Made by a program: the position numbers and the translations under genes
Origin: Thalassospira lucentensis MCCC 1A00383 = DSM 14000
GTDB lineage: Bacteria; Pseudomonadota; Alphaproteobacteria; Rhodospirillales; Thalassospiraceae
Length of the DNA stretch: 64,000 bases
Assembly: GCF_000421265.1 (NCBI RefSeq)
Contig: NZ_ATWN01000003.1
Span: 1-64,000 of the forward strand
Direction of reading: 5' to 3'
The notes under the pieces: model-generated
Database searches by the model: none
What the model was told of the DNA's origin: nothing
The model's input: the letters and a program-made list of their open reading frames with translations, nothing else
Shown here: positions 43,862-51,739 of the stretch, one piece after another
Layout of the letters: each line of letters opens with the position of its first letter
Position numbering within the stretch: position 1 is the first letter of the stretch

Positions 43862-43944
43862 CATCGGCAAACTGGCGCCCCACCCTGTTTGCCGATGTGA
43901 TGAAAAGCCTGCCGGTACATATCCTGTATCGGCAGGCTTTTTTC
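43862..43944 (+). terminator. Double hairpin terminator after the DUF1127 gene
   Basis: CATCGGCAAAC pairs with GTTTGCCGATG (43862-43897) as a first perfect 11 bp stem. AAGCCTGCCG pairs with CGGCAGGCTT (43905-43939) as a second, followed by a T-run ending in TCTTTT. The second is a textbook Rho-independent terminator. The first may protect the 3' end of the message. Confidence 0.88.
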
Positions 43945-44024
43945 TTTTCGGGGTGGTTACCCGTCGGTTACCCACAGCCCCGCAATGATCAGCCAACAAG
44001 CCAAAAGAGAGAGATGAGGCGGTC

Positions 44025-44486
44025 ATGCAATATCAGCTTAAGATCAATGGTGAATCCCGAACCGTTGACGCCGAACCGGGCACCCCGCTGCTTTGGGTTC
44101 TGCGCGACGAACTACAGCTTACCGGCACCAAATTTGGCTGCGGCGTTGCCTATTGCGGCGCCTGTACGGTGCATGTCGATGGCTATCCGACCCGGTCTTG
44201 CCAGACCTTTGTCGAGGATGCGGTTGAAACCGAAATCACCACCATCGAAGGGGCAACCGACAAAGTTGCCGAGGCCGTTCAGGCCGCTTGGCGTGAAAAG
44301 GATGTGGTGCAATGTGGCTGGTGTCAGTCCGGTCAGATCATGTCGGCCATCGGTCTTTTGACCGAAAACCCCAGCCCGACCGATGCAGACATCAAGGAAT
44401 ACATGTACGGCAATGCGTGCCGGTGTGTGACCTATGTCCGCATTAACGAAGCCATCAAGCTCGCATCGCAAAAGCTGGAGGCCTAA
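44025..44486 (+). CDS. Molybdenum hydroxylase small subunit, 2x[2Fe-2S] (IorA-like)
   Basis: A 153-residue iron-sulfur subunit. The plant-type ferredoxin cluster motif is GCGVAYCGACTVHVDG (about residues 41-56), and the second cluster is held by CGWCQSGQ and CRCVTY. It passes electrons from the molybdenum site of the large subunit to an acceptor, likely a cytochrome outside this window. It resembles isoquinoline 1-oxidoreductase alpha subunits. A GAGG site precedes the ATG and the large-subunit gene follows three bases later. Confidence 0.92.
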   Translation: MQYQLKINGESRTVDAEPGTPLLWVLRDELQLTGTKFGCGVAYCGACTVHVDGYPTRSCQTFVEDAVETEITTIEGATDKVAEAVQAAWREKDVVQCGWCQSGQIMSAIGLLTENPSPTDADIKEYMYGNACRCVTYVRINEAIKLASQKLEA

Positions 44487-44489
44487 GTC

Positions 44490-46658
44490 ATGACAATCAA
44501 CGTTTCACGCCGTGGTTTCCTCAAAGCATCGGCTGCTGGCACTACCGCCCTTTTGGTCGGTGTAAACGCCAAGGGCGTTTTGGCTGCGGGCAGCACCGCA
44601 TCCGCCGCCACCGATTTGAACCCGTTTGTTAAAATTGATGCCGATGGCACGGTGACTGTCATCATCAAACATTTCGAAATGGGTCAGGGCACGACCACCG
44701 GGCTGACCACATTGGTCGCCGAAGAACTTGACGCCGACTGGGATGCGGTTGCCATCGATTTCGCACCGGCCAATACCGAACGGTATAAAAACCTGTTCTT
44801 TGGCGCACAGGGGACCGGTGGGTCGACCTCAATCGCCAACTCGTTCATGCAGTATCGCGAAGCCGGTGCAGCAGCGCGTGATCTTTTGGTCCGTGCAGCC
44901 GCCCAGAAATGGGGTGTGGACGCCAGTAGCATTTCGGTTGAAAACGGCATGCTGACATCGGGTGGCAATTCTGCGCATTTCGGTGAATTTGTCGCCATCG
45001 CCGCAACACTTGAAGCGATCGAAAAACCAACGGTCAAAACCCCCGATCAGTTCAAACTGATTGGCAGCGAAAAACTGCACCGCAAGGACAATACCGGCAA
45101 AACCAATGGCACCGCGATGTTTGCCATGGATGTCAATCTGCCCGGCATGATTTATGCCGCGATCATGCGCAGCCCGAAATTTGGCGGCACGGTTGTGTCG
45201 TTTGACGATAGTGGTGCCAAAGACGTCGGTGGTTTCATCGCCGCACAGGTTCTGCCCAACAAGGCAGGTGTGGTGGCGTTTGGCAAAAACACGTGGGCCG
45301 CGTTTCAGGCCCGTGATGCGCTGTCGGTTGAGTGGGATTTCAGTGCGGCTGAAACGCGCAGCACCGATGCCATGATCGCCGACCATAAGGCGATGCTTGA
45401 TGCCCCGCAATTTGACGTCAATCACGAAGTCCCCTTGGCCTCCGTCGCCCCGATTTTGGCCGATGCGGCCACAACGATTGACGCCGAATTCGATTTCCCG
45501 TTCCTCGCACATGCGCCGCTGGAACCGGAAAACTGCACGATTGAACCCACCGAAAATGGTGTTCGCGTCCATGATGGTTGCCAGTTCCCGACCTTTACCC
45601 AGCCAATGGTCGCCGCCGTGCTTGAACTTGACCCGTCACAGGTCGAGGTCAAAACGCTTTATGCCGGTGGATCATTTGGCCGTCGTGCCAATGCCACGTC
45701 TGACTACAATACCGAAGCCGCGATGGCCTTTGCCGTTTCCGGGCGCAAGGTTCCGGTCAAACTGGTCTGGAGCCGCGAAGACGACATTAAAGGCGGTTAT
45801 TACCGTCCGATGTCGGCCCACCGGGCGAAAATCGGTCTTGATGCCGATGGCAAAATCATCGGCTGGGACCACCGGCTTGCGGTCAAATCCATTGTCAAAG
45901 GCACGCCGATGGCCGGTATGGTTCAAAACGACATTGACCCAACGTCCGCCGAAGGGGTTGCTGAAAGCCTGTATAACGTGCCGAATTTCGGCATTGGCCT
46001 CAGCGATTTCCAAACCCCGGTTCCGATCAACTGGTGGCGTTCGGTGGGACATACCCATACCGGGTTTGTCATGGAAAGCCTGATGGATATGGTCGCCACC
46101 CAAACCGGGCAAGACCCGATTGAGATGCGTCTGTCGATGCTCGATGGTGGTACGGCCAATCAGGCCCGCATGATCGAAGCCATCAAACTGGTCCGTAAAA
46201 TATCGGGCTGGAAAAAAGGCGATAAGCGCGGCTTTGCCAGCCACCTTTCGTTTAATACATGTGTTGCGGTTGTTGCCGATATCACGGTTGAGGAAACCAG
46301 TGTGCACGTCAACAAACTGTTCATGGCCGTCGAATGCGGGGTTGCCATCAACCCCGACGTGATCCGGGCACAGATGGAAGGCGGCGCTGGCTTTGCGCTC
46401 TGCGCCATCTTGCGCAATCAGATCACACTGACCGACGGGGAAGTCGATCAATACAACTTCCCGGACTATGAGCTTCTGCGCAACGAAGAGATGCCTGAAA
46501 TCGAAGTCGCAATTGTTCCGTCAAACAATGCACCAACCGGTGTTGGCGAACCGGGCGTTCCCCCGACCGGACCGGCTGTCGCCAACGCCATTTTTGCACA
46601 AACCGGAAAGCGGATCATGGATCTTCCCATGACCAAAGCCGGTTTCGACTTCGTGTAA
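44490..46658 (+). CDS. Molybdenum hydroxylase large subunit, Tat-exported (IorB-like)
   Basis: A 722-residue molybdopterin-binding subunit related to isoquinoline 1-oxidoreductase beta. It has a twin-arginine signal (NVSRRGFLKASAAGTTALL), so the heterodimer is probably folded and moved to the periplasm. Cofactor blocks EMGQGTTTGL, GGSFGRRA and the active-site GVGEPGVPPTGPAVANA (catalytic Glu) are intact. It oxidises an aldehyde or N-heterocycle using water. Maturation genes follow directly. A strong hairpin separates it from xdhC. Confidence 0.9.
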   Translation: MTINVSRRGFLKASAAGTTALLVGVNAKGVLAAGSTASAATDLNPFVKIDADGTVTVIIKHFEMGQGTTTGLTTLVAEELDADWDAVAIDFAPANTERYKNLFFGAQGTGGSTSIANSFMQYREAGAAARDLLVRAAAQKWGVDASSISVENGMLTSGGNSAHFGEFVAIAATLEAIEKPTVKTPDQFKLIGSEKLHRKDNTGKTNGTAMFAMDVNLPGMIYAAIMRSPKFGGTVVSFDDSGAKDVGGFIAAQVLPNKAGVVAFGKNTWAAFQARDALSVEWDFSAAETRSTDAMIADHKAMLDAPQFDVNHEVPLASVAPILADAATTIDAEFDFPFLAHAPLEPENCTIEPTENGVRVHDGCQFPTFTQPMVAAVLELDPSQVEVKTLYAGGSFGRRANATSDYNTEAAMAFAVSGRKVPVKLVWSREDDIKGGYYRPMSAHRAKIGLDADGKIIGWDHRLAVKSIVKGTPMAGMVQNDIDPTSAEGVAESLYNVPNFGIGLSDFQTPVPINWWRSVGHTHTGFVMESLMDMVATQTGQDPIEMRLSMLDGGTANQARMIEAIKLVRKISGWKKGDKRGFASHLSFNTCVAVVADITVEETSVHVNKLFMAVECGVAINPDVIRAQMEGGAGFALCAILRNQITLTDGEVDQYNFPDYELLRNEEMPEIEVAIVPSNNAPTGVGEPGVPPTGPAVANAIFAQTGKRIMDLPMTKAGFDFV

Positions 46659-46664
46659 GGCATA

Positions 46665-46738
46665 CTGCCCGGAGAACCAAATTTCTTCCCCCCCCCTCCC
46701 TTGTGTTCTCCGGGCAGCCCCTTTTCCCTTGAAGGGAA
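46665..46738 (+). promoter_or_regulatory. Intercistronic hairpins before the XdhC-like gene
   Basis: CTGCCCGGAGAAC (46665-46677) and GTTCTCCGGGCAG (46705-46717) are a perfect 13 bp stem around a pyrimidine-rich loop with a run of nine C. TTCCCTT-G-AAGGGAA (46724-46738) is a second small stem whose right arm includes the ribosome site of the next gene. Together they could lower output of the maturation gene relative to the enzyme subunits. Confidence 0.6.
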
Positions 46739-46744
46739 CAGATA

Positions 46745-47770
46745 ATGAGCAACCAACTTTCTGCGATGCTAAACGCCTGGCATGCGAACCGTGACGCCAC
46801 CGAATGGGTTCTGGGCACGGTGTATCGCACCGACGGCTCGGCCTACCGCAAGGCCGGGGCGATGATGCTGATCAATGGTCATGGACAGCAGTTCGGCCTG
46901 CTTAGTGGTGGCTGTCTTGAGGCCGATATTATCCGCAATGCCCGCAAGGCCATGATCACCGGCAAGGCGGTGATGCTGGTCTATGATGGCAATGACGAAG
47001 ATGATCTGTCGTTCAAGCTTGGTGTGGGCTGCGGCGGCACGGTCTACATCATGTTGCAACCTGTCACCGCCCAAAATGATCTCGGCCTGTCCGATTTACA
47101 TCACGCTTTGACACATCGGGAAAGTGGCCTTTATTTCCAGAAAGTCGGCGACGTTGCAGGGCATTTTGAAACCGGCGATATCACCGGACACGACACCGCA
47201 CAACAGTCCGCCCATATTGAAAAGCGCGCCGATGGTGACTGGCTGATCACACCGATCCGCCCTGAACCCCATGTTCTGGTGATAGGTGGCGGGCTTGATG
47301 CGCGCCCTGTGATTAACATCGCCCATGAAATGGGATGGCAAACCACACTTGTTGATCCGCGTGCGGCCAATGCGCGTGCCGAACATTTCGCACATGCAGA
47401 TACGATTTTGCGCAAGATTGACGATGATCTTGCCCGCCACGTGTTTGAGGCCAAAGTCGATGCTGTTATCCTGATGGCCCATAGCATCAGCATTGATGGC
47501 GATGCCCTTGCGGTCGTTAAAAACACACCAATCAAACATCTGTCGGCGCTGGGACCAAATCATCGCTTTGCCGAGGTGTTGAAACACGCCGGGATCACCC
47601 GTTCTGATCTGGCATTTGATATTTCCAGTCCCGCCGGTCTTGATATCGGCGGGCAACTGCCAGAAAGCATTGCCCTTTCGATGCTGTCGGGGATTCATGC
47701 CGGGCTGTTTAAACAAAGTGCCGTGCCCGCCGTTTCCGCTGTTCCCGCCATGGCGCGTGCCGCAGAATGA
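46745..47770 (+). CDS. XdhC/CoxI-family maturation factor
   Basis: A 341-residue XdhC-family protein. N-terminal block GTVYRTDGSAYRKAGAMMLI and SGGCLEADI, then a Rossmann-like C-terminal domain with VLVIGGGLDARPVINIAHEM. XdhC proteins bind molybdenum cofactor and load it, often sulfurated, into xanthine-dehydrogenase-type enzymes. It follows the hydroxylase genes, so it probably matures that enzyme before Tat export. The nucleotidyltransferase gene follows 13 bases later. Confidence 0.9.
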   Translation: MSNQLSAMLNAWHANRDATEWVLGTVYRTDGSAYRKAGAMMLINGHGQQFGLLSGGCLEADIIRNARKAMITGKAVMLVYDGNDEDDLSFKLGVGCGGTVYIMLQPVTAQNDLGLSDLHHALTHRESGLYFQKVGDVAGHFETGDITGHDTAQQSAHIEKRADGDWLITPIRPEPHVLVIGGGLDARPVINIAHEMGWQTTLVDPRAANARAEHFAHADTILRKIDDDLARHVFEAKVDAVILMAHSISIDGDALAVVKNTPIKHLSALGPNHRFAEVLKHAGITRSDLAFDISSPAGLDIGGQLPESIALSMLSGIHAGLFKQSAVPAVSAVPAMARAAE

Positions 47771-47783
47771 TATCGTTAGCGTG

Positions 47784-48398
47784 ATGAACACATCTGCCAA
47801 GGCCGAGCCCCCGCAACATCATCTTGCCGTGCTGCTTCTTGCCGCAGGTGAAAGTGCACGGTTTGGCGGACGCAAACAGCTTGCCGATATCAACGGCAAC
47901 CCAATGATCTGCCACACCATCGAGGCATTAAGCACGATTGCCGGGGCAGATTTGTTTGTTGTTCTGGGTGCGTTTCAAGACGAAATCGCGCCTGCGATCA
48001 ACGCGCCTGCCCATATTATCACGAATGACAATTGGGCATCGGGCATGGGCAGTTCCATCGCGGCCGGTATGGCGGAAATCCAGCATCACGGGCCTTATGA
48101 TGGCGTTTTGATCGCACTGTGTGATCAGGTCCGTCTTGGCCGTGCCGATTATGATAAACTGATTGCCGCGTTCGACGGTCAGAATATCGTGGCCACCCGC
48201 CATGATGACGGATTTGGTGTTCCGGCGATTTTCCCGGCACATATCTTTAAATCGCTCGCAGTGCTCAATGGGCAGGCCGGCGCACGCAAGGTTCTGAATG
48301 GGGCGCACCATGAAGTGATTGGTGTGGAGCTGCCAAATGCGGCAGATGATATCGATACACAAGATGATCTGATCGCAATGCGCGCGCAGAACACCTAA
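47784..48398 (+). CDS. Molybdopterin nucleotidyltransferase (MocA/MobA-like)
   Basis: A 204-residue GT-A-fold nucleotidyltransferase. LLAAGESARFGGRKQLADING (residues about 16-36) is the nucleotide-binding loop; the middle GVLIALCDQVRL carries the metal aspartate. In such operons it adds CMP (MocA) or GMP (MobA) to molybdopterin; CMP is more likely since hydroxylases of this class use the cytosine form. ATG 47784 (or GTG 47781) is preferred over the frame that overlaps xdhC. Confidence 0.87.
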   Translation: MNTSAKAEPPQHHLAVLLLAAGESARFGGRKQLADINGNPMICHTIEALSTIAGADLFVVLGAFQDEIAPAINAPAHIITNDNWASGMGSSIAAGMAEIQHHGPYDGVLIALCDQVRLGRADYDKLIAAFDGQNIVATRHDDGFGVPAIFPAHIFKSLAVLNGQAGARKVLNGAHHEVIGVELPNAADDIDTQDDLIAMRAQNT

Positions 48399-48490
48399 AT
48401 AAGCGATTTGGCGACGACATGAATGTTTCGGGCAGCCCCCCGATTGGAAGTGCGGCATACTTGACCGCCGCAGGAAAAGAGACGACGTGA

Positions 48491-49171
48491 ATGAAAGCAA
48501 CTGCAAACATCATGGTCCTTCTGGTCGAGGACAACATGGATATCGCCGCCACCATCAGTGATTATCTGACGATAGAAGGCGTTGAGTGCGACCATGCCTA
48601 TGACGGGGAAACCGCGTACCAGCGCGCGCTGACTGGCGAATATGACGTCATCCTGCTTGATGTCATGTTGCCGTTTCGCGATGGTATCAGCATTTGCCGG
48701 GCCCTGCGCGATGAAGGCATCGACACCCCGGTTTTGATGCTGACCGCACGCGATACACTCGAAGACAAGGTCGAAGGGTTTCATGCCGGGGCGGATGACT
48801 ATCTGGTTAAGCCGTTTGAGCTTGAAGAACTTTTGCTGCGTACGCGGGTCCTGTCACGTCGGCGCAGTGGCGAGGTCAAACGGTTTGCCCTGCGCGATTT
48901 GATGATTGATTTTGAAAACCGGTCGGTTGTCCGGTCAGGTCAAAATATCAATGTATCGCCGACCGGCTGGACCATTTTGGAGGTCCTTGCGCAAAACAGT
49001 CCACGGGTTGTCACCCGATCGCGTTTGTCGATGGCGCTGTGGCAGGGAGACCCGCCCGATACCAATGCGCTGAAAACGCATCTTTACAAATTGCGCCATC
49101 GGATCGACAAACCGTTTGAGCAAAATCTGATTCACACCATTCCGGGCCAGGGCGTGGCCCTGCGCGAGTAA
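48491..49171 (+). CDS. OmpR-family response regulator
   Basis: A 226-residue response regulator. The receiver domain has the acidic pair LVEDN, phospho-acceptor Asp57 in VILLDVMLPF and the conserved lysine in YLVKPFE. A winged-helix OmpR/PhoB domain follows (SRLSMALWQGDPPDTNALKT, LIHTIPGQGVAL). It is phosphorylated by the sensor kinase encoded five bases downstream. Its targets are unknown; the molybdenum hydroxylase operon upstream is a possible one. Confidence 0.92.
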   Translation: MKATANIMVLLVEDNMDIAATISDYLTIEGVECDHAYDGETAYQRALTGEYDVILLDVMLPFRDGISICRALRDEGIDTPVLMLTARDTLEDKVEGFHAGADDYLVKPFELEELLLRTRVLSRRRSGEVKRFALRDLMIDFENRSVVRSGQNINVSPTGWTILEVLAQNSPRVVTRSRLSMALWQGDPPDTNALKTHLYKLRHRIDKPFEQNLIHTIPGQGVALRE

Positions 49172-49176
49172 CTGTT

Positions 49177-50517
49177 ATGAACACCACCTGTTGTGCCCCC
49201 AAAACCCGATCCTTTTCGCGCTTTGTGCGCAATTACGTCTTGCTGGGATTGGTGGTCACGCTGGTTCTTTATACTGCGGTGCTGAATTTCTATATGCTCT
49301 ATGGCAAATGGATGGTCGCGGCCTTTCAGCTTCAACTGATTGCCGAACAATATGACGATCAGCTTGCCCGCGACCCGGATGCTCCGTTGCCCAAGGGGTT
49401 CAACATTGAATCCTTTGAACGGTTTGACGAACTGCCCGCAGAGCTGCGCGCGCATGCACGCCCCAATGACCTTGAACTTAACGAACTTTTCTATATCAAC
49501 ACGGATCAATATGCCGACCAGAAAGACCCGGAAAATCCGATCTTTCTGGTCTTTCCCCACCAGCTTGCCGATGGTCGCGAAATCCTGATTTTGCAGACCT
49601 ATCATGTCGGCGATGGCGAAAGCGTCTTTTTTGAACGCCTGCACAATCTGGCTTTGCTTTCGATCCCGTTTGCCATGGCGGTTATTGGCATTTTTGCATG
49701 GTTCCTGTGGATCATTGGCAAACGCCTGACCAAGCCGTCTGAAAACCTGCAAGACTGGGCGAACAATTTGACGACCGAACGGCTGGCCGACCCGATCCCT
49801 GATTTCGGGTTCGAAGAACTGAATGACGTTGCGCGTGAATTGCATCGGTCGGTCAATCAGATTGACCAGTTTGTTGCGCGTGAACGTGAATTCCTGCGCC
49901 AAGCCAGTCACGAGCTTCGCACCCCTGTGACCATTGTGTCTGGCAATGTTGAATTGCTGGAAAAAAGCCCGCTTAACCAGACCCAGTCGCGGGTGATGAC
50001 GCGGATCAAACGGGCAAACCGGAATATGCAGCAACTGCTGGAAACATTGTTGTGGCTGGGCCGGGACAACGCGCCGGTCGGCAGCACCGAACACATCAGT
50101 TTCGCAGCCTTCATCGAACAGGAAATCAGTGACCTTTCCTATTTGACCGACGGCAAGCACGTCACATGCAGCTTTACCCCCGACAGCGAAGACACCGTGA
50201 TTGCCACGTCACGGGCGGCCTTGATGATCGTCATATCCAACTTGATCCGCAATGCGTTTCAACACACCCCCAAGGGGCAGGTGACCATCACGCTAAAGGG
50301 GACGGCATTGACCGTCAAAAACACAATTTCGACCTGCACGGGTGAATGTGCAACCCCGCAGGGTGAGGGCATCGGCCTGCAACTTGTCCGGCGTATTTGC
50401 GCACGCCTGAACTGGCATTGCACGCCGACCCACCTTCAAAATGGTGGCATGTCGGTGACCTTTGACCCCGGCCCCGATACGCTGGTCAAACCAGAACCGG
50501 AACTTGTGACAAGCTGA
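49177..50517 (+). CDS. Sensor histidine kinase with atypical ATP-binding G1 box
   Basis: A 446-residue membrane kinase. Two helices (about residues 17-39 and 160-183) bracket a periplasmic sensor. His245 in QASHELRTPVTIVSGNVEL is the phosphorylation site. The ATPase domain has the N-box NLIRNAFQHTPKGQ and a G2 box GEGIGLQLVRRIC. Where the DxGxG G1 box should be there is VKNTISTCTGE, so the aspartate that normally binds adenine is missing. Related kinases with this change exist in my memory, so activity may be retained. It is paired with the upstream regulator. Confidence 0.88.
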   Translation: MNTTCCAPKTRSFSRFVRNYVLLGLVVTLVLYTAVLNFYMLYGKWMVAAFQLQLIAEQYDDQLARDPDAPLPKGFNIESFERFDELPAELRAHARPNDLELNELFYINTDQYADQKDPENPIFLVFPHQLADGREILILQTYHVGDGESVFFERLHNLALLSIPFAMAVIGIFAWFLWIIGKRLTKPSENLQDWANNLTTERLADPIPDFGFEELNDVARELHRSVNQIDQFVAREREFLRQASHELRTPVTIVSGNVELLEKSPLNQTQSRVMTRIKRANRNMQQLLETLLWLGRDNAPVGSTEHISFAAFIEQEISDLSYLTDGKHVTCSFTPDSEDTVIATSRAALMIVISNLIRNAFQHTPKGQVTITLKGTALTVKNTISTCTGECATPQGEGIGLQLVRRICARLNWHCTPTHLQNGGMSVTFDPGPDTLVKPEPELVTS

Positions 50518-51738
50518 TCACGGATGGAATATGGTCGCCGCCGGATGGGTAAACGTCACCCGGCCATCCTTCATCCCCCAAATCGGACGACTGATTTCCG
50601 AGATGACCTGTGCGCGGCTTTTGGCAGGCAGGACAATAAAACTTGCGGCCTCACCCACCGCGATTTTGCTGGATCGGCCCAGCAATTTTGCCGGGGCATC
50701 GGCGACCATGGCAAAGCAGGTTTCAAGTTCCGCCTCGGTCGAAAGTTGGCTGACATTGGCATAAAGATTTGCCATGCGCGACAGCGAACAATCGCCATAG
50801 GGCGTAAACGGGTTCAGGACATTATTGGTCGCAATCGTGCAACACACACCCTGTGCGGCCAGTTTGTGCGCCGGTGCGACCCCGTGTGGTACTGAATGGT
50901 CATGATCGCGCCCGGTCAGGAAAAGATCGGTTGCCGGTAAAACCGTCAAGCCAATCCCGGCATCGCGCATCAGCGCAATCGTGTCATCAAGTTGTGCCTT
51001 GGGCAGGACGGATAATTTGGTCACATGGCCAATCATCACCCGTCCTTGCCAACCAAAGGCGATGGATTTTCTGGCGACCTCGTCCAGATGTCGCCAACTG
51101 GCATCAAGATCGAAATCAAGATGGAAATCCAGATCAACGTCATAGTCGCGCGCCATTTCAAACAGGCGCAAAATCTGACCTTCTGGATCGGTATCCATAT
51201 AGGGACATCCGCCAAGCAAATCCGCACCGTTATCAAGGGCTTCGCGCAGTAATTCTTCGGTCCCCGGATAATTAAGCAGGCCTTCCTGCGGGAAGACGCA
51301 GATTTCAATATCCATCGCCCAGACGTAGTCGGCCTTTAGGCGTTTAATCGCGTTAAAGCCCGACAAGCCAATACCCGGATCAATTTCAACTTGGGTGCGC
51401 ACGGCATTTGTGCCCTCGGTAACCGCCTTTTCAAGCACACGCGCGCCACGGGCGTAAATGTCATCTTCGGTAAAGCCACTTTTGGCGTTGGCCACCGCGC
51501 TGATTGCACCCTGCAGCGTCCCAGTTTTGTTTTTGGCCCGATCGAGGATACAGGCCTTATCAAGATGCAGGTGGCTTTCAACAAAGCCGGTGCTGACCAA
51601 TTGGCCCGCGACGTCAAAGAACGGGGCATCGCCGGTCAGTGACGCGGCAATTTCGATAATCTTTCCTTGGCCAACGGCAATATCAACCAGCGTATTTTCA
51701 CCGGGCAGGCAGGCGTTCCTCACCAAATAATCAAGCAT
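50518..51738 (-). CDS. Amidohydrolase, cytosine deaminase (CodA)-like
   Basis: A 406-residue amidohydrolase. Metal ligands are in FVESHLHLDKAC (about residue 58), FHLDFDLDAS, GHVTKLSVLP and the late TGRDHDHSVPHG aspartate block, as in CodA-type deaminases. It removes an amino group from a ring compound such as cytosine, a triazine or a similar heterocycle. ATG 51738 lies one base after the importer gene stop, showing coupling. The importer, amidohydrolase, NTF2-like protein and gamma-glutamyltransferase genes may act on one nitrogen compound. Confidence 0.83.
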   Translation of the reverse strand: MLDYLVRNACLPGENTLVDIAVGQGKIIEIAASLTGDAPFFDVAGQLVSTGFVESHLHLDKACILDRAKNKTGTLQGAISAVANAKSGFTEDDIYARGARVLEKAVTEGTNAVRTQVEIDPGIGLSGFNAIKRLKADYVWAMDIEICVFPQEGLLNYPGTEELLREALDNGADLLGGCPYMDTDPEGQILRLFEMARDYDVDLDFHLDFDLDASWRHLDEVARKSIAFGWQGRVMIGHVTKLSVLPKAQLDDTIALMRDAGIGLTVLPATDLFLTGRDHDHSVPHGVAPAHKLAAQGVCCTIATNNVLNPFTPYGDCSLSRMANLYANVSQLSTEAELETCFAMVADAPAKLLGRSSKIAVGEAASFIVLPAKSRAQVISEISRPIWGMKDGRVTFTHPAATIFHP

Positions 51739-51739
51739 C

